Below, piece by piece: positions 16,352 to 23,495 of a stretch of DNA of 44,690 nucleotides (position 1 is the stretch's first letter; every line of letters begins with the position of its first letter). Location: positions 1 through 44,690 of the forward strand of contig CAZLGW010000043.1 in NCBI GenBank assembly GCA_964559125.1. Direction: 5' to 3'. Source of the stretch: Ravibacter sp964559125 (lineage in GTDB: Bacteria; Bacteroidota; Bacteroidia; Cytophagales; Spirosomataceae). A model generated the notes under the pieces. The model did not search any database, was not told the DNA's origin, and worked only from the letters and a program-made list of their open reading frames with translations. The translations under genes and the position numbers were made by a program.

Positions 16352-16753
16352 TTACCCCGTGTAGATGACGTTGTCGGCGTTGTGGATGACGTTGTCGATC
16401 AGGTAGACGACGTTGTACGCTTCGGGCGGAGTGCCGATGACGATCAGGCCCGCCGTGGTCGCGGTGTCGCTGCCCTCGCCATTGTCGATGGTGATCGTAA
16501 CCGTCAGCTCTCCGCCGACGTCGCCCGGCATCGGTGTATAGTGAATGCTCGTGGCCCCGTCAATCGGATTGCCGTCGAGGGACCACTGGTAGGTGACCCC
16601 CGTGCGCGGATAGCCGGACCAGATGACCACCGCAGTCAGCTCGACGCCGACCGTTGCCGGCGGATGCGCGATGAAGGCCACGCTGATGACCGGCGCGGCG
16701 GGCGCGCGTTCCCCGGAAAACAGGAACAGCTTGCGGTTGCGGTTCTTGGTCAC
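16352..16753 (-). CDS. Ig-like domain virion protein, 133 aa
   Basis: GTG start overlapping the previous gene's TGA (GTGA), followed by TKNRNRKLFLFSGERAP. Residues 20-115 form an Ig-like beta-sandwich with the conserved pattern VGVELTAVVIWSGYP...YQWSLDGNPIDGATSIHYTPMPGDVGGELTVTITIDNGEG (Trp in the core, Tyr/Thr near the end), as in phage surface Ig-like domains. The C-terminus is unusually rich in Asn/Val (AYNVVYLIDNVIHNADNVIYTG), a repeated D-N-V-I motif that may be an attachment peptide. It lies in the receptor-binding gene cluster. The longer ORF open upstream is a shadow in the wrong frame for its first part. Confidence 0.75.
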   Translation of the reverse strand: MTKNRNRKLFLFSGERAPAAPVISVAFIAHPPATVGVELTAVVIWSGYPRTGVTYQWSLDGNPIDGATSIHYTPMPGDVGGELTVTITIDNGEGSDTATTAGLIVIGTPPEAYNVVYLIDNVIHNADNVIYTG

Positions 16754-17088
16754 CGCTGGCTGGTCCCGATCAGCGTCACGGTCGTGCCGGTGCCCCCGGA
16801 GCACGTCGGCTGCACGAACAGCGGATTTTCGCGGATCATCGCGATGTCGTGTGTGGTCCCGACCAGCGCGATCGGGTCGCCGCTGGGGTCGGCCACCGCG
16901 CCGAAGTTGGTCCCGTCGTTCGAGCCGGCCACCGTGACCGTGCCATCGCCGGTGGCTTGCACCGTGCGGTCGGGGAACGGGGAGATCTGCACGGGCTCGC
17001 CGGTGTCGCCGTCCTGCATGTCGGCCCATGTGACCAACTTGACGCCGCCGAGATTGAGGATGGACACTTCTGCTGGAATGACCGCCAT
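16750..17088 (-). CDS. Small beta-rich virion protein, 112 aa
   Basis: Starts MAVIPAEVSILNLGGVKLVTW with an AGGAGCACCCAC ribosome site. The protein reads as a small beta barrel or sandwich with motifs VQATGDGTVTVAGSNDGTNFGAV (a Gly/Asp-rich turn often seen in fibre heads) and VQPTCSGGTGTTVTLIGTSQR at the end. It is the first gene after the large terminase and opens the receptor-binding cluster. It has a promoter candidate at 17113-17141, ending 25 bases before its start. The family is not recognised, but decoration or fibre-head function is likely from position and composition. Confidence 0.75.
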   Translation of the reverse strand: MAVIPAEVSILNLGGVKLVTWADMQDGDTGEPVQISPFPDRTVQATGDGTVTVAGSNDGTNFGAVADPSGDPIALVGTTHDIAMIRENPLFVQPTCSGGTGTTVTLIGTSQR

Positions 17089-17112
17089 GTGGGTGCTCCT
17101 GAATAACGTGGG

Positions 17113-17141
17113 ATTGTAGCATGCAGGTTGTCGGCGCGCAA
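17113..17141 (-). promoter_or_regulatory. Promoter, TTGCGC-17-TACAAT
   Basis: Read leftward: -35 TTGCGC (17136-17141), 17-bp spacer, -10 TACAAT (17113-17118, 5/6). It lies just after the large terminase stop and would drive the fibre cluster. The -35 box matches that of the leaderless promoter at 29040-29068. Confidence 0.68.
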
Positions 17142-17145
17142 GGCC

Positions 17146-18579
17146 CTAGGGGCGGTCCCCGTGCGCCGGTATCGGCCCCGTGTGCTCCGGGCCGATGCGA
17201 AACTCCGGGTTGGTGCCGAAATATCCGGGGGCTTGATTTGGCATTATCAAGCCTACAGGCTTGATGTGGTGCTGCCCGGTCGGGAACAGGATCGCCGCGC
17301 CGTAGCCCGCCGCGTCACCCGGGTGCGAGTGAATATCCTTGACCGGCGTGCTGCTCGCGACGTTCTCGCGGGACACGTTGAAGTGCCAGCCGCCGCGCAG
17401 CGCGTGCCAGACCGGCTTGGCCCGCTCCTTGTCGACTTGGATGATGCCGGTGCCGCCGCTCGTCCGCGACAGCACGGCCTGCAACGGGTATATCCGCGTG
17501 AACGGGCTGCCACCCGGCCCGTCGCGCCATGTGCCGCCCACCATGTGGCGGATCGACTTCACCGCGCTGCGCCGTATGCTGGTCTGCTCTCCGGTCTTGC
17601 CCGCCGGGTCGCCGATGTGCTGCAACTCGCGGTTGCCCCGGTAGCGCGCCGCCAACAACGGGATCAACCAGCCCTCGATCAGTTCCTCGACCCCGAGATC
17701 CTGCCCGACGAACGCATCAAGGAAGTGCCAGTGCCCGGACGGCGTCCGCTGCGTGATCAGGCACGTCGGATTGTGACCGAAGTCCCAGAGAAGGTGCAGC
17801 GGGATGCCTTTCAGCGGGTACAGCCCGTTCGCAAGGTGAATGTCGTCGTTCCACTGCGGCGTGACAGACTTCCCGATCTGCTGGAAGCCGAACTTGCCGT
17901 CCACGAAGCGCCGGATCAAGTCCGGCCGGTTCGCCAGCGTGCGCCGCATCCGCTCGTAGTAGTCCACCGGCAGGTTCTTGCTATTTTCCGCCTCGGACGG
18001 CTGCCAGACCTTGAAGTTCATCCCCTCTACGCCCGGCGAGACGAATTTCGTGTAGGTCCAGTGCTGCTCGTCCGGGTTGTTGGTCGCCAGCTTCATCGGA
18101 TACCACTTCATCAGCGGTTTCCGCAGCCTCGTGAGCCCGAGGTCGAAGATCATTTCGTCAATGCCGGCGCTGCCGACCGCAGGCGCGGGCTCGTCCATGG
18201 CGATCCCTGACAGCTCCCAGCTAAGGAGCTTGCTGGCGTCCTTGGGGTCGTCCATGCCGAGGAAAGTGACGCTGCCGCCCTCGCAAATGCCGGACGCCCA
18301 GCGGAATTCCTTCCTCTGGACGTTATATTCGCCATAAATGCCCGGCGGAAACCACTTGAAGAACTCCTTCTGGGTCGTCCGCTGGATATTCTCGAAGGTG
18401 TCGCGCAAAATGGCCCATTCGGCGCCCGGATTTAGCCGCGAATGGACGAAAGTGGACCAAACCAGCGCCGCGGACTTGCCTTCCCCAACCCGGGACGAGA
18501 AAAGATCCGCGTCCGCCCGGCTTTCGATGAAGTTTTTCTGCACCGGGTTCGCCAGAAACGTGTTGACGTGCTCTTTCAC
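17146..18579 (-). CDS. terL: Terminase large subunit
   Basis: Packaging ATPase and nuclease, 477 aa. Walker A is a deviant RVGEGKS (residues 30-36) and Walker B is LSGIAMDEP with catalytic acid pair at 129-130. The C-terminal RNase H-like nuclease has LLWDFGHNP (Asp266), HIGDPAGKTGEQTS (Asp324) and HPGDAAGYGAAILFP. GTG start at 18579 has GAGG nine bases upstream, and a GTTTAAAC palindrome lies just before it. Separated from the small terminase by a transglycosylase gene, an unusual arrangement. The nuclease motifs look intact. The packaging mode (cos, pac or direct repeats) cannot be read from the window. Confidence 0.93.
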   Translation of the reverse strand: MKEHVNTFLANPVQKNFIESRADADLFSSRVGEGKSAALVWSTFVHSRLNPGAEWAILRDTFENIQRTTQKEFFKWFPPGIYGEYNVQRKEFRWASGICEGGSVTFLGMDDPKDASKLLSWELSGIAMDEPAPAVGSAGIDEMIFDLGLTRLRKPLMKWYPMKLATNNPDEQHWTYTKFVSPGVEGMNFKVWQPSEAENSKNLPVDYYERMRRTLANRPDLIRRFVDGKFGFQQIGKSVTPQWNDDIHLANGLYPLKGIPLHLLWDFGHNPTCLITQRTPSGHWHFLDAFVGQDLGVEELIEGWLIPLLAARYRGNRELQHIGDPAGKTGEQTSIRRSAVKSIRHMVGGTWRDGPGGSPFTRIYPLQAVLSRTSGGTGIIQVDKERAKPVWHALRGGWHFNVSRENVASSTPVKDIHSHPGDAAGYGAAILFPTGQHHIKPVGLIMPNQAPGYFGTNPEFRIGPEHTGPIPAHGDRP

Positions 18580-18592
18580 CGTTGTTTGCCTC

Positions 18593-18600
18593 GTTTAAAC
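18593..18600. repeat. GTTTAAAC palindrome (copy 4)
   Basis: Exact copy containing the TAA stop of the transglycosylase gene (AGC-GTT-TAA), 14 bases before the GTG of the large terminase. Confidence 0.9.
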
Positions 18601-19611
18601 GCTGTTCGGAACGCGCGGGAGGGGGTTCCGCGGCCCCGGACGCTGCTTGTCGGGCTGCGGTTTGCCGCGCTGCGCCTGCGCAACGCGCCGCCGGGTCTGC
18701 CGGGCCGGCTGTCTGGTCGGTGCTTGGGGCACTTCTGGCTCCTCCAGTACCGGTGCGGGAGCCGCACTGGCCGCCACGCGGTTGATGCCAGTCAGCGCGG
18801 CTCCCACCGGGTCACGCTTGCCCGCCGCAGCGGCCTTGATCTGCGCCACCATGGCCTCGGCTTTCGCTTGGTACTCCGGGGACAGCACCGGAATGGGCCG
18901 GCTGGGGTCCGCCCCAGTGAGCCACGGGTCGCCCGGCATCCGTTTCCCGCCGTCCGTCGCCCGATAAGCGGCGCTCGGGTTGCCGTCATAGGCCGCCATG
19001 AACCGCCGGACGTACTCGGTGTTCGTGATGTGCCCGTCGCTCCGCTGCGCGCTGCTCGGATTGTACGGCTGCCCGGTGAACCACACGCTGGCCGCGTCCT
19101 GCACGGAGCCATAGCGCGCGACATACTGCCCGAACTTGTAGTCAAACAGCGCGTCCTGCGCCCGGTCATCGGCGAGGAACTGCTCCTTGGTCATCGCGGT
19201 GCCGAAGGCTTCCTTGGTCCACTCAGGAATGTTGCGTCCCATGACCTGATACGCACCCAGCGGGCGGTCCCCCGCATAGCGCCCCTTGGTGAGCACCGGC
19301 CCCTGCGTGCGATACGGGTCGCGCTGGCCGCCGGTTTCGATCGCCCGGATCGCCGCCCTGCCCCGCATGATGTGGTCCGGCGCAGCGGGGCGCTGCTGTG
19401 TCGGCTGCGCGGGTGCTGGTGACGGGCGCGAGGCCGGCTGCGCCACCGGGGCACGGGGCGATCTTGCGGCGGCCGCTGGTGCCGCTGTCGGCGCGGTTGG
19501 CGGCGGGGTAAACGGGTTCGGCATCGCGCTGGCCGGCGAGCCCGGGGCCATCGGCGACTGCGGCTGGTGCTGGGGCTGCTGGAGCGGGTCCGGCATACGG
19601 GGGATGATCAT
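18595..19611 (-). CDS. Virion-associated lytic transglycosylase-like protein, 338 aa
   Basis: Residues 1-75 are Pro/Ala/Gln-rich and probably disordered. Residues 80-180 are a goose-type/soluble transglycosylase domain: AIRAIETGGQRDPYR carries the catalytic-type Glu, and RPLGAYQVMGRNIPEW and YGSVQDAASVWFTGQPYN follow the family order. The C-terminal 100 residues (AQIKAAAAGK..., then QTRRRVAQAQRGKPQPDK) are basic and Pro-rich, possibly virion- or DNA-contacting. Such enzymes open peptidoglycan during DNA injection. It overlaps the small-terminase stop (ATGA) and its own TAA is in a GTTTAAAC palindrome. Its location between the terminase subunits is unusual. Alternatively it could act as a second endolysin. 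Confidence 0.8.
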   Translation of the reverse strand: MIIPRMPDPLQQPQHQPQSPMAPGSPASAMPNPFTPPPTAPTAAPAAAARSPRAPVAQPASRPSPAPAQPTQQRPAAPDHIMRGRAAIRAIETGGQRDPYRTQGPVLTKGRYAGDRPLGAYQVMGRNIPEWTKEAFGTAMTKEQFLADDRAQDALFDYKFGQYVARYGSVQDAASVWFTGQPYNPSSAQRSDGHITNTEYVRRFMAAYDGNPSAAYRATDGGKRMPGDPWLTGADPSRPIPVLSPEYQAKAEAMVAQIKAAAAGKRDPVGAALTGINRVAASAAPAPVLEEPEVPQAPTRQPARQTRRRVAQAQRGKPQPDKQRPGPRNPLPRVPNSV

Positions 19612-20351
19612 GGCTTCTTCCTGCGTTGGGCCGCCGCAACCTGCGCTGCCGTGCGCACCCGGGTGGTCTTGACCGTTGGCTTGTGCGGCTCGACCGGGAC
19701 CATGCGGGTTGCTTTCGGCTTGGTCGGCACAGCGGTGTGGTCCGGGGTCGGCGCGCTCGTGTCGATGGTGAAGGGGCTGGGAGGCTGTGCTCCGGGCTGC
19801 TCGGTCTGCGGCGATAGTACGCCGTCCGAGGCCGGAGTGTCAAGCACCTCGGCGTCGTCCGCTCCGGCGAACTTCGCATGGAAGTCATACGCGGTCTGCG
19901 GTTCGTCCCCGCCGATGGTGATCGCCGTCGCGCCGTCCCCGAGCGGCAGGTTGGTGTTGATCGTCACCGGCACCGTGATGGTGCCCGCCTGTTTCAGCAC
20001 GAACGCCGGGTTGCGCCGCTCGGCGCTCCAGCGGAACTGCTGCATGGCGTAGTTAAGCCCGGTGATGTAGGTGCCGGTGTACTCGTGCTTGCCGGCCAAC
20101 AGCTCGGCAATCGCCAGTGCTTTCTCCTCCAGTGAGTACGCGCTCATACTGCGCGCAGCGTCGTAGGCTTTCTTGAACTCTGGGAACAGGATGAACCACC
20201 GGTAGATGGTCTTCCGCGCCGGCATGTCCGGCCGCCGCGCGACGTCCGTCAGGGTTTCGCCGCCTGCGATCAGCTCGCATATCTCCAGCGCCTTGTCGTT
20301 GTCATAGGAGGCTTCTGTCGTCCGCAGTTGCGTCGTGGTTCGGGAGGCCAT
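19608..20351 (-). CDS. Terminase small subunit-like DNA-binding protein
   Basis: A 247-aa protein starting MASRTTTQLRTTEASYDNDK. Residues 18-60 form a helix-turn-helix (ALEICELIAGGETLTDVARRPDMPARKTIYRWF), the DNA-recognition domain of small terminase proteins. Residues 60-130 are helical oligomerisation sequence (FPEFKKAYDAARSMSAYSLEEKALAIAELL), and the last 90 residues are low-complexity Pro/Thr/Lys. This layout fits small terminases that bind the packaging site and load the large subunit. ATG 20351 overlaps the previous stop (TGATG). The longer upstream-open frame overlaps 20351-20605 and is not real. HTH plus location next to terL makes this the best TerS candidate. Confidence 0.78.
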   Translation of the reverse strand: MASRTTTQLRTTEASYDNDKALEICELIAGGETLTDVARRPDMPARKTIYRWFILFPEFKKAYDAARSMSAYSLEEKALAIAELLAGKHEYTGTYITGLNYAMQQFRWSAERRNPAFVLKQAGTITVPVTINTNLPLGDGATAITIGGDEPQTAYDFHAKFAGADDAEVLDTPASDGVLSPQTEQPGAQPPSPFTIDTSAPTPDHTAVPTKPKATRMVPVEPHKPTVKTTRVRTAAQVAAAQRRKKP

Positions 20352-20605
20352 CAGGCGGGGTCCTCCGCTGTGCTGGTAGCGGCTGGAGCCGCTGGAGCGA
20401 CGTCGACCGCTCGACGCGGAGTGCGCGGCAGGACCGCAGCCCGGGCAATGGCGCGCTCCGCGTCCTCGTCGGCCCACCGCAGCAACAGGTGCCGCAGCTC
20501 GTTGATCCGCGCGCGCGACCACTCCGCGTCGAAGGTGTCGCTGCCGTCACGGAGCCGGATGCTGGTCCCGAGAAGCCACATCAGGTAAGTCTGCTTGGTT
20601 GCCAC
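20351..20605 (-). CDS. Small hypothetical protein, 84 aa
   Basis: GTG start at 20605 with AAGGGGA upstream. The N-terminal region ATKQTYLMWLLGTSIRLRDGSDTFDAEWSRARINELRHLLLRWADEDAERAI is amphipathic helical, and the tail is Ala/Pro-rich. Its stop overlaps the small terminase ATG, so it is probably co-translated. It sits between the RepA-like ATPase and the terminase genes, and could be a helper of either. I do not recognise the family. The longer open frame upstream would run into the ATPase end and lacks a ribosome site. Confidence 0.72.
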   Translation of the reverse strand: MATKQTYLMWLLGTSIRLRDGSDTFDAEWSRARINELRHLLLRWADEDAERAIARAAVLPRTPRRAVDVAPAAPAATSTAEDPA

Positions 20606-20618
20606 AGTGTGTGTCCCC

Positions 20619-21710
20619 TTACTGCGCCGCAGTCGGCTCGTTGATGATCGCGCCAGTGAGCGGCGTCCGTGTCGCGGACAGCTTCCACCACCACTGGAGT
20701 TTCCCGGTGTCCGGGTCGCGCTTGCCGAAGCTCTCAACCATACCGGCCTTCGCGCGGTTGAGGGTCGCCGGTGCTATGTTCTCGTCCGTTGCCCGCTGGG
20801 CAATCTCGGTCGCCGGGACCGGGCCAGCCGCCAGTGTCGCCGAGAGGAATGCCTGCGCCCGCGCCACCGCGGTCGTGTTCCGCTGCTTGCTGCCCGGCGC
20901 AGAGGCCGGCGCATTGGTCTCGGCCACCCCGGTCCACTCGACGCCGTCGTCATCGAAGGTGAACCCCAGCGGGTCGCCCTCCCGCGCATAGTTGGATTTG
21001 ACGTGGCGGAAGACCTTGCCCTCCCCGGTGCTGTCCCGGTTGACGAAGACGCTGCTCCGCACCGCGTTGGTGAAGTCCGCCGAGCCCATGGCCCGCTCCC
21101 AGTCATCGACTGCGCCCCGATCGGACCCCGCGCCCTTCTTCGCGTGATGCACAAGGATGATCGCGGTTTCGGTACGCATCGCCAGTTGGTGCAGCCCGCC
21201 GATGATCGGCCGCACCTCGTTCGCCCGGTACATGTCGACCTTGCCGCCGAGGTAGTGCACCACTGGGTCCACGACGGCCAGCGCCGGCCGCAGCTCCCGT
21301 ATGTAGTGCTCGACGCCTTTCAGGCCGTCGCCGTCAAGGGTGAACAGGGTCTCGGGGATCGCGATCAGCGAGAGGTCCGCTCCGGCCCGCCGCAACCGCG
21401 GGACCATCACCGCGTCCGGCTCGTCCTCGGCGGACATCATCAGCACCGGCCGCGGCTGGAGGTTCTTCGCCGGAGTGTCCGTATAGGGGAACGGCGTCCC
21501 CGTCGTGATGCGCGCCGCAAGGTCGCAGGTCAGGTGCGACTTGCCGACGCCGCCCGGGCCGAAGATCATGGTCGCCGCGCCGTAGGGGATGTAGGGGAAC
21601 CACATCCAGCGGATCTGCCGTTCGGTGATCGTGTCCAGCGTGATCAACTTGGGGAAGCTCCTCTTGTTCGTCAGCGGCAGCCCGGTGCGGGGCTTTGCGG
21701 GTGCGGGCAT
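20619..21710 (-). CDS. RepA-like / AAA_25 helicase-type ATPase, 363 aa
   Basis: A RecA-fold NTPase. Walker A is GPGGVGKSH (51-59), a sensor-like SAEDEPDAV follows (93-101), Walker B is LAVVDPV with Asp148, and the VHHAKKG motif (187-193) is typical of the RepA/RSF1010-type and phage AAA_25 helicases. Residues 270-345 look like a winged-helix tail (ATAVARAQAFLSATLAAGPVPATEIAQRATDENIAPATLNRAKAGM). ATG 21710 has GGAG 11 bases upstream and a consensus promoter at 21751-21779. It is on the late strand but borders the 820-bp repeat region, as expected for an initiator or replicative helicase. No primase domain is seen. Confidence 0.85.
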   Translation of the reverse strand: MPAPAKPRTGLPLTNKRSFPKLITLDTITERQIRWMWFPYIPYGAATMIFGPGGVGKSHLTCDLAARITTGTPFPYTDTPAKNLQPRPVLMMSAEDEPDAVMVPRLRRAGADLSLIAIPETLFTLDGDGLKGVEHYIRELRPALAVVDPVVHYLGGKVDMYRANEVRPIIGGLHQLAMRTETAIILVHHAKKGAGSDRGAVDDWERAMGSADFTNAVRSSVFVNRDSTGEGKVFRHVKSNYAREGDPLGFTFDDDGVEWTGVAETNAPASAPGSKQRNTTAVARAQAFLSATLAAGPVPATEIAQRATDENIAPATLNRAKAGMVESFGKRDPDTGKLQWWWKLSATRTPLTGAIINEPTAAQ

Positions 21711-21750
21711 GCTGTTGGTGCTCCGTGGTGGCGGTGTTGGCGCGAGGAGG

Positions 21751-21779
21751 AGTTTAGCCGCAGCCCGCACCGCTGTCAA
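21751..21779 (-). promoter_or_regulatory. Promoter, TTGACA-17-TAAACT
   Basis: Read leftward: -35 TTGACA (21774-21779), 17-bp spacer, -10 TAAACT (21751-21756). It drives the RepA-like ATPase and, by read-through, the terminase genes. It marks the left edge of the gene-free region. Confidence 0.78.
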
Positions 21780-21860
21780 GCGATGAAAGGTGATCAGGTG
21801 ATCAAGCTTGCAACGAAAGGCGATCAAGGGCGCGTGCCCGTAGTTCGGGCGGCGGCGCGG

Positions 21861-21874
21861 TGATAAGGTTATCA
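21861..21874. repeat. TGATAA-GG-TTATCA inverted repeat
   Basis: Perfect 6-bp arms with a 2-bp spacer. The same TTATCA/TGATAA half-sites recur at 21954-21968, 22020-22043 and around the promoter at 26963-26991, suggesting one DNA-binding protein. Confidence 0.65.
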
Positions 21875-22017
21875 GCTTGCGGTGATAGGCTGACCGCGCG
21901 CTGTCGGTAAGTGCTTGTTTTCCTGCGTGGTGCGCTGCGGGCAGGCGCTTGCTTGATAAACTTGATAATGTGATAGTCTTAGGGGTAAAAGGAGAACAAA
22001 CTTACGGTCTAGCACGC

Positions 22018-22044
22018 TAGATTATCAGATGATCAGGTTATCAA
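22018..22044. repeat. TTATCA-rich element, copy A
   Basis: A 26-base element (TAGATTATCAGATGATCAGG then TTATCA) that recurs at 26996-27021 with two internal mismatches. It has two TTATCA half-sites around a TGATCA. It adjoins a CTAGC-AC-GCTAG palindrome. A shared operator or iteron is likely. Confidence 0.7.
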
Positions 22045-22272
22045 CGAAAATGCGCGCTGGGGGACCCCCGGGCCGGGCAGCACGGCGCAGCGCCGCAGCC
22101 GCAGGGGGGACAGGGCGAAGTGCCCCTGCGGCACAAGCCTCGCCAGCGCAGATCCCCTGCCGGACCCCTCTGCGCGCCGTGTACACGCATCCAGCGTCGA
22201 GACCTAGCACACAGGCTGGGACCCAAAGCCACCGCCCCGGCCAGCGGACCCCCGTGGGGGGAACCCGGGGGT

Positions 22273-22377
22273 GGCTGTTGCATACGTTTGACCGCAGACC
22301 GGGCGCGCGGCTGTTGCATACGTTTGACTGCGCGGCGGGCGAGGCGGGCGTGCCGGCACTGACATACGTTTGACTGC
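22273..22377 (+). repeat. Three CATACGTTTGAC direct repeats (iteron-like)
   Basis: Copies of CATACGTTTGACYGC start at 22281, 22317 and 22363. The first two share 23 bases (GGCTGTTG before the core) with one difference. Spacing is 36 and 46 bp. Ordered direct repeats in a gene-free region beside an initiator-like gene are typical of iterons. Confidence 0.78.
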
Positions 22378-22467
22378 GGACTGCGCGGTGCGGCGCGGAC
22401 TGCGCGGGCGCACGACTGGCGGTGCGGGCGTCCAGCGGACGGACTGCGCGCGCGGGAACGGCGATGC

Positions 22468-22505
22468 AGTGTCGAGCGGTTAAACGAGGTTAGGTGCTCG
22501 ACACT
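22468..22505. repeat. 10-bp inverted repeat around a GGTTAAAC site
   Basis: AGTGTCGAGC (22468-22477) and GCTCGACACT (22496-22505) are perfect arms with an 18-base spacer that includes GGTTAAAC (22478-22485), a variant of the dispersed palindrome. Confidence 0.7.
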
Positions 22506-22600
22506 CGACAGTATGTGTCAGGCTGATGCGCGGGCGGGGCTTGCCCGCTAGGGCGGTCTTCGCCCTCACTGCGCCCTCACGGCACGCGGCGGAGCACGGC

Positions 22601-22909
22601 CTAGCGGCCGTCCCCGGCGGTGCTGTATCCGGCCGGCAGGCGCGCCAGTGCCTCCGCGAGATCCCATGACGGCCGGCCCCCGCGTGCGGCCGCGTCAGCG
22701 TCATGGTAGGCGCGCGCGAGGTTGCTAAGGACCGTCATGGCGTTGGCCGCGCTCGCGCCGGTGCGGTCATACCGCATGGCCATAACTAAGTCATACAGTT
22801 CCGCCCCGCGCGACTTGCGGCGGTTGTGCCATGCCGCGCGGCATGACGGCCGGCAGAAGGACGCGCCCCGCTTGGAGCAAGGCGCGCCACACTCGCGGCA
22901 GATGGTCAT
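22601..22909 (-). CDS. Small zinc-ribbon-like protein, 102 aa
   Basis: Starts MTICRECGAPCSKRGASFCRPSCRAAWHNRRKSRG with AAGGAGGATCTGCC before the ATG. Cysteines at 4, 7, 11, 19 and 23 and a nearby His form a treble-clef/zinc-ribbon pattern, followed by a basic helix, suggesting nucleic-acid binding. Residues 40-100 are helical (ELYDLVMAMRYDRTGASAANAMTVLSNLAR). It has a good promoter (22937-22965) and a hairpin in its leader (22926-22940), so expression may be regulated. It is the last leftward gene before the gene-free region. It could be a regulator or an HNH-like remnant, but no H-N-H motif is seen. Confidence 0.78.
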   Translation of the reverse strand: MTICRECGAPCSKRGASFCRPSCRAAWHNRRKSRGAELYDLVMAMRYDRTGASAANAMTVLSNLARAYHDADAAARGGRPSWDLAEALARLPAGYSTAGDGR

Positions 22910-22925
22910 GGCAGATCCTCCTTAT

Positions 22926-22940
22926 GGATGCGTAGCATCC
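22926..22940 (-). promoter_or_regulatory. Leader hairpin or operator GGATGC-GTA-GCATCC
   Basis: A perfect 6-bp inverted repeat with a 3-base loop just downstream of the -10 box and 17 bases upstream of the zinc-ribbon gene start. Its position suggests an operator or RNA hairpin controlling that gene. Confidence 0.55.
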
Positions 22941-22965
22941 TAAAGACGTGTACACGGCTAGTCAA
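22937..22965 (-). promoter_or_regulatory. Promoter, TTGACT-17-TAGGAT
   Basis: Read leftward: -35 TTGACT (22960-22965), 17-bp spacer, -10 TAGGAT (22937-22942). Overlaps the hairpin at 22926-22940 at its -10 end, so repression by a protein bound there is possible. Confidence 0.72.
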
Positions 22966-23052
22966 CGGGGGCCGTGGAGCCGGGATGCTGATGCGCGCTA
23001 GGGGTGCCATAGCCGAGCACCTTTGCGGCGCCGTGGCGTGCGCTCCGCCGCG

Positions 23053-23493
23053 CTAATCGCCATAACCCGCGCACTGCGAAATCCGCACGATCCAGTCGAC
23101 CGGCCATCCGTGCGCGGCGAGGCTGGACCCGTGCGCGCGCAACCATGCGTCCTGCACCGTGAAGGCGGGGCCTTCTAGATACCCCGGGCAGAGCAGCGCC
23201 ATGCCGCGCATGCGGCCGGCCTCACGCTGCACATGGTGCGCAAGCTCGTGCACCACAATCGACTGTGAATGCAGATCCCGCCAGTCGAATCCGAGCGGCA
23301 GCAACAGCACCGCATCGCCGGGCAGATATGCCGCATAAGCGGTAATCACCCGGCAGTCGTGCCCGGGCTGCACCGCCCGTTGCACCTCGCACGGCGTGCG
23401 GTACTCGATCACCGGCAGAGTTGCGGGGACGGGCAGACCAAGAGCGGCCGCGGCGAAGGACGCGGCCGTTACCAGTGCGGCGAAGCTAAACAT
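23053..23493 (-). CDS. Secreted HExxH zinc metallopeptidase-like protein, 146 aa
   Basis: Starts MFSFAALVTAASFAAAALGLPVPA, a signal-peptide-like segment, with GGAGGACTGACC before the ATG. Residues 78-88 contain SIVVHELAHHVQR, an HExxH zinc site (His82, His86), and YLEGPAFTVQDAWL supplies a likely third ligand Glu (about 107). This is the gluzincin order of HExxH followed 20-25 residues later by E-x3-A. Four cysteines (35, 47, 102, 141) could form disulfides, consistent with export. It lies directly before the SprT-like metallopeptidase. No known phage protein of this type comes to mind. Function may be envelope or receptor modification, by inference. Confidence 0.78.
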   Translation of the reverse strand: MFSFAALVTAASFAAAALGLPVPATLPVIEYRTPCEVQRAVQPGHDCRVITAYAAYLPGDAVLLLPLGFDWRDLHSQSIVVHELAHHVQREAGRMRGMALLCPGYLEGPAFTVQDAWLRAHGSSLAAHGWPVDWIVRISQCAGYGD

Positions 23494-23495
23494 GG

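Larger units (their letters stand above)
21780..22600. other. 820-bp gene-free repeat region, candidate replication origin
   Basis: I find no credible gene here on either strand: open frames lack ribosome sites and have biased composition. It holds several TGATAA/TTATCA dyads (21861-21874, 21954-21968, 22018-22044), a CTAGC-AC-GCTAG palindrome (22009-22020), an AAAGGAG element with no start after it (about 21990), a GC-rich block of inverted C/G runs (22060-22120), three CATACGTTTGAC repeats (22273-22377), and a 10-bp inverted repeat around a GGTTAAAC site (22468-22505). It lies next to the RepA-like ATPase gene and before the first small leftward gene. The combination fits a replication origin and control region, by inference. 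Confidence 0.6.

Noticed and set aside
14972..17119. 715-codon rightward Pro-rich open frame
   Set aside because: Proline runs are the reverse complement of the glycine-rich adhesin; it spans several well-supported leftward genes.
20619..21827. Longer N-terminus for the RepA-like ATPase
   Set aside because: The extra codons lie across the promoter at 21751-21779, and the first credible ribosome site serves ATG 21710.
22029..22373. 114-codon rightward frame in the gene-free region
   Set aside because: Low-complexity Ala/Pro/Arg composition, no ribosome site, and it runs over the direct repeats.
22273..22377. CRISPR-like array from the three CATACGTTTGAC repeats
   Set aside because: Only three copies, short core, uneven spacing and no cas genes apart from a Cas4-like nuclease of recombination type.
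21780..22600. tRNA or structured RNA gene in the gene-free region
   Set aside because: No cloverleaf, T-loop signature or CCA end was found; repeats fit DNA-binding sites better.
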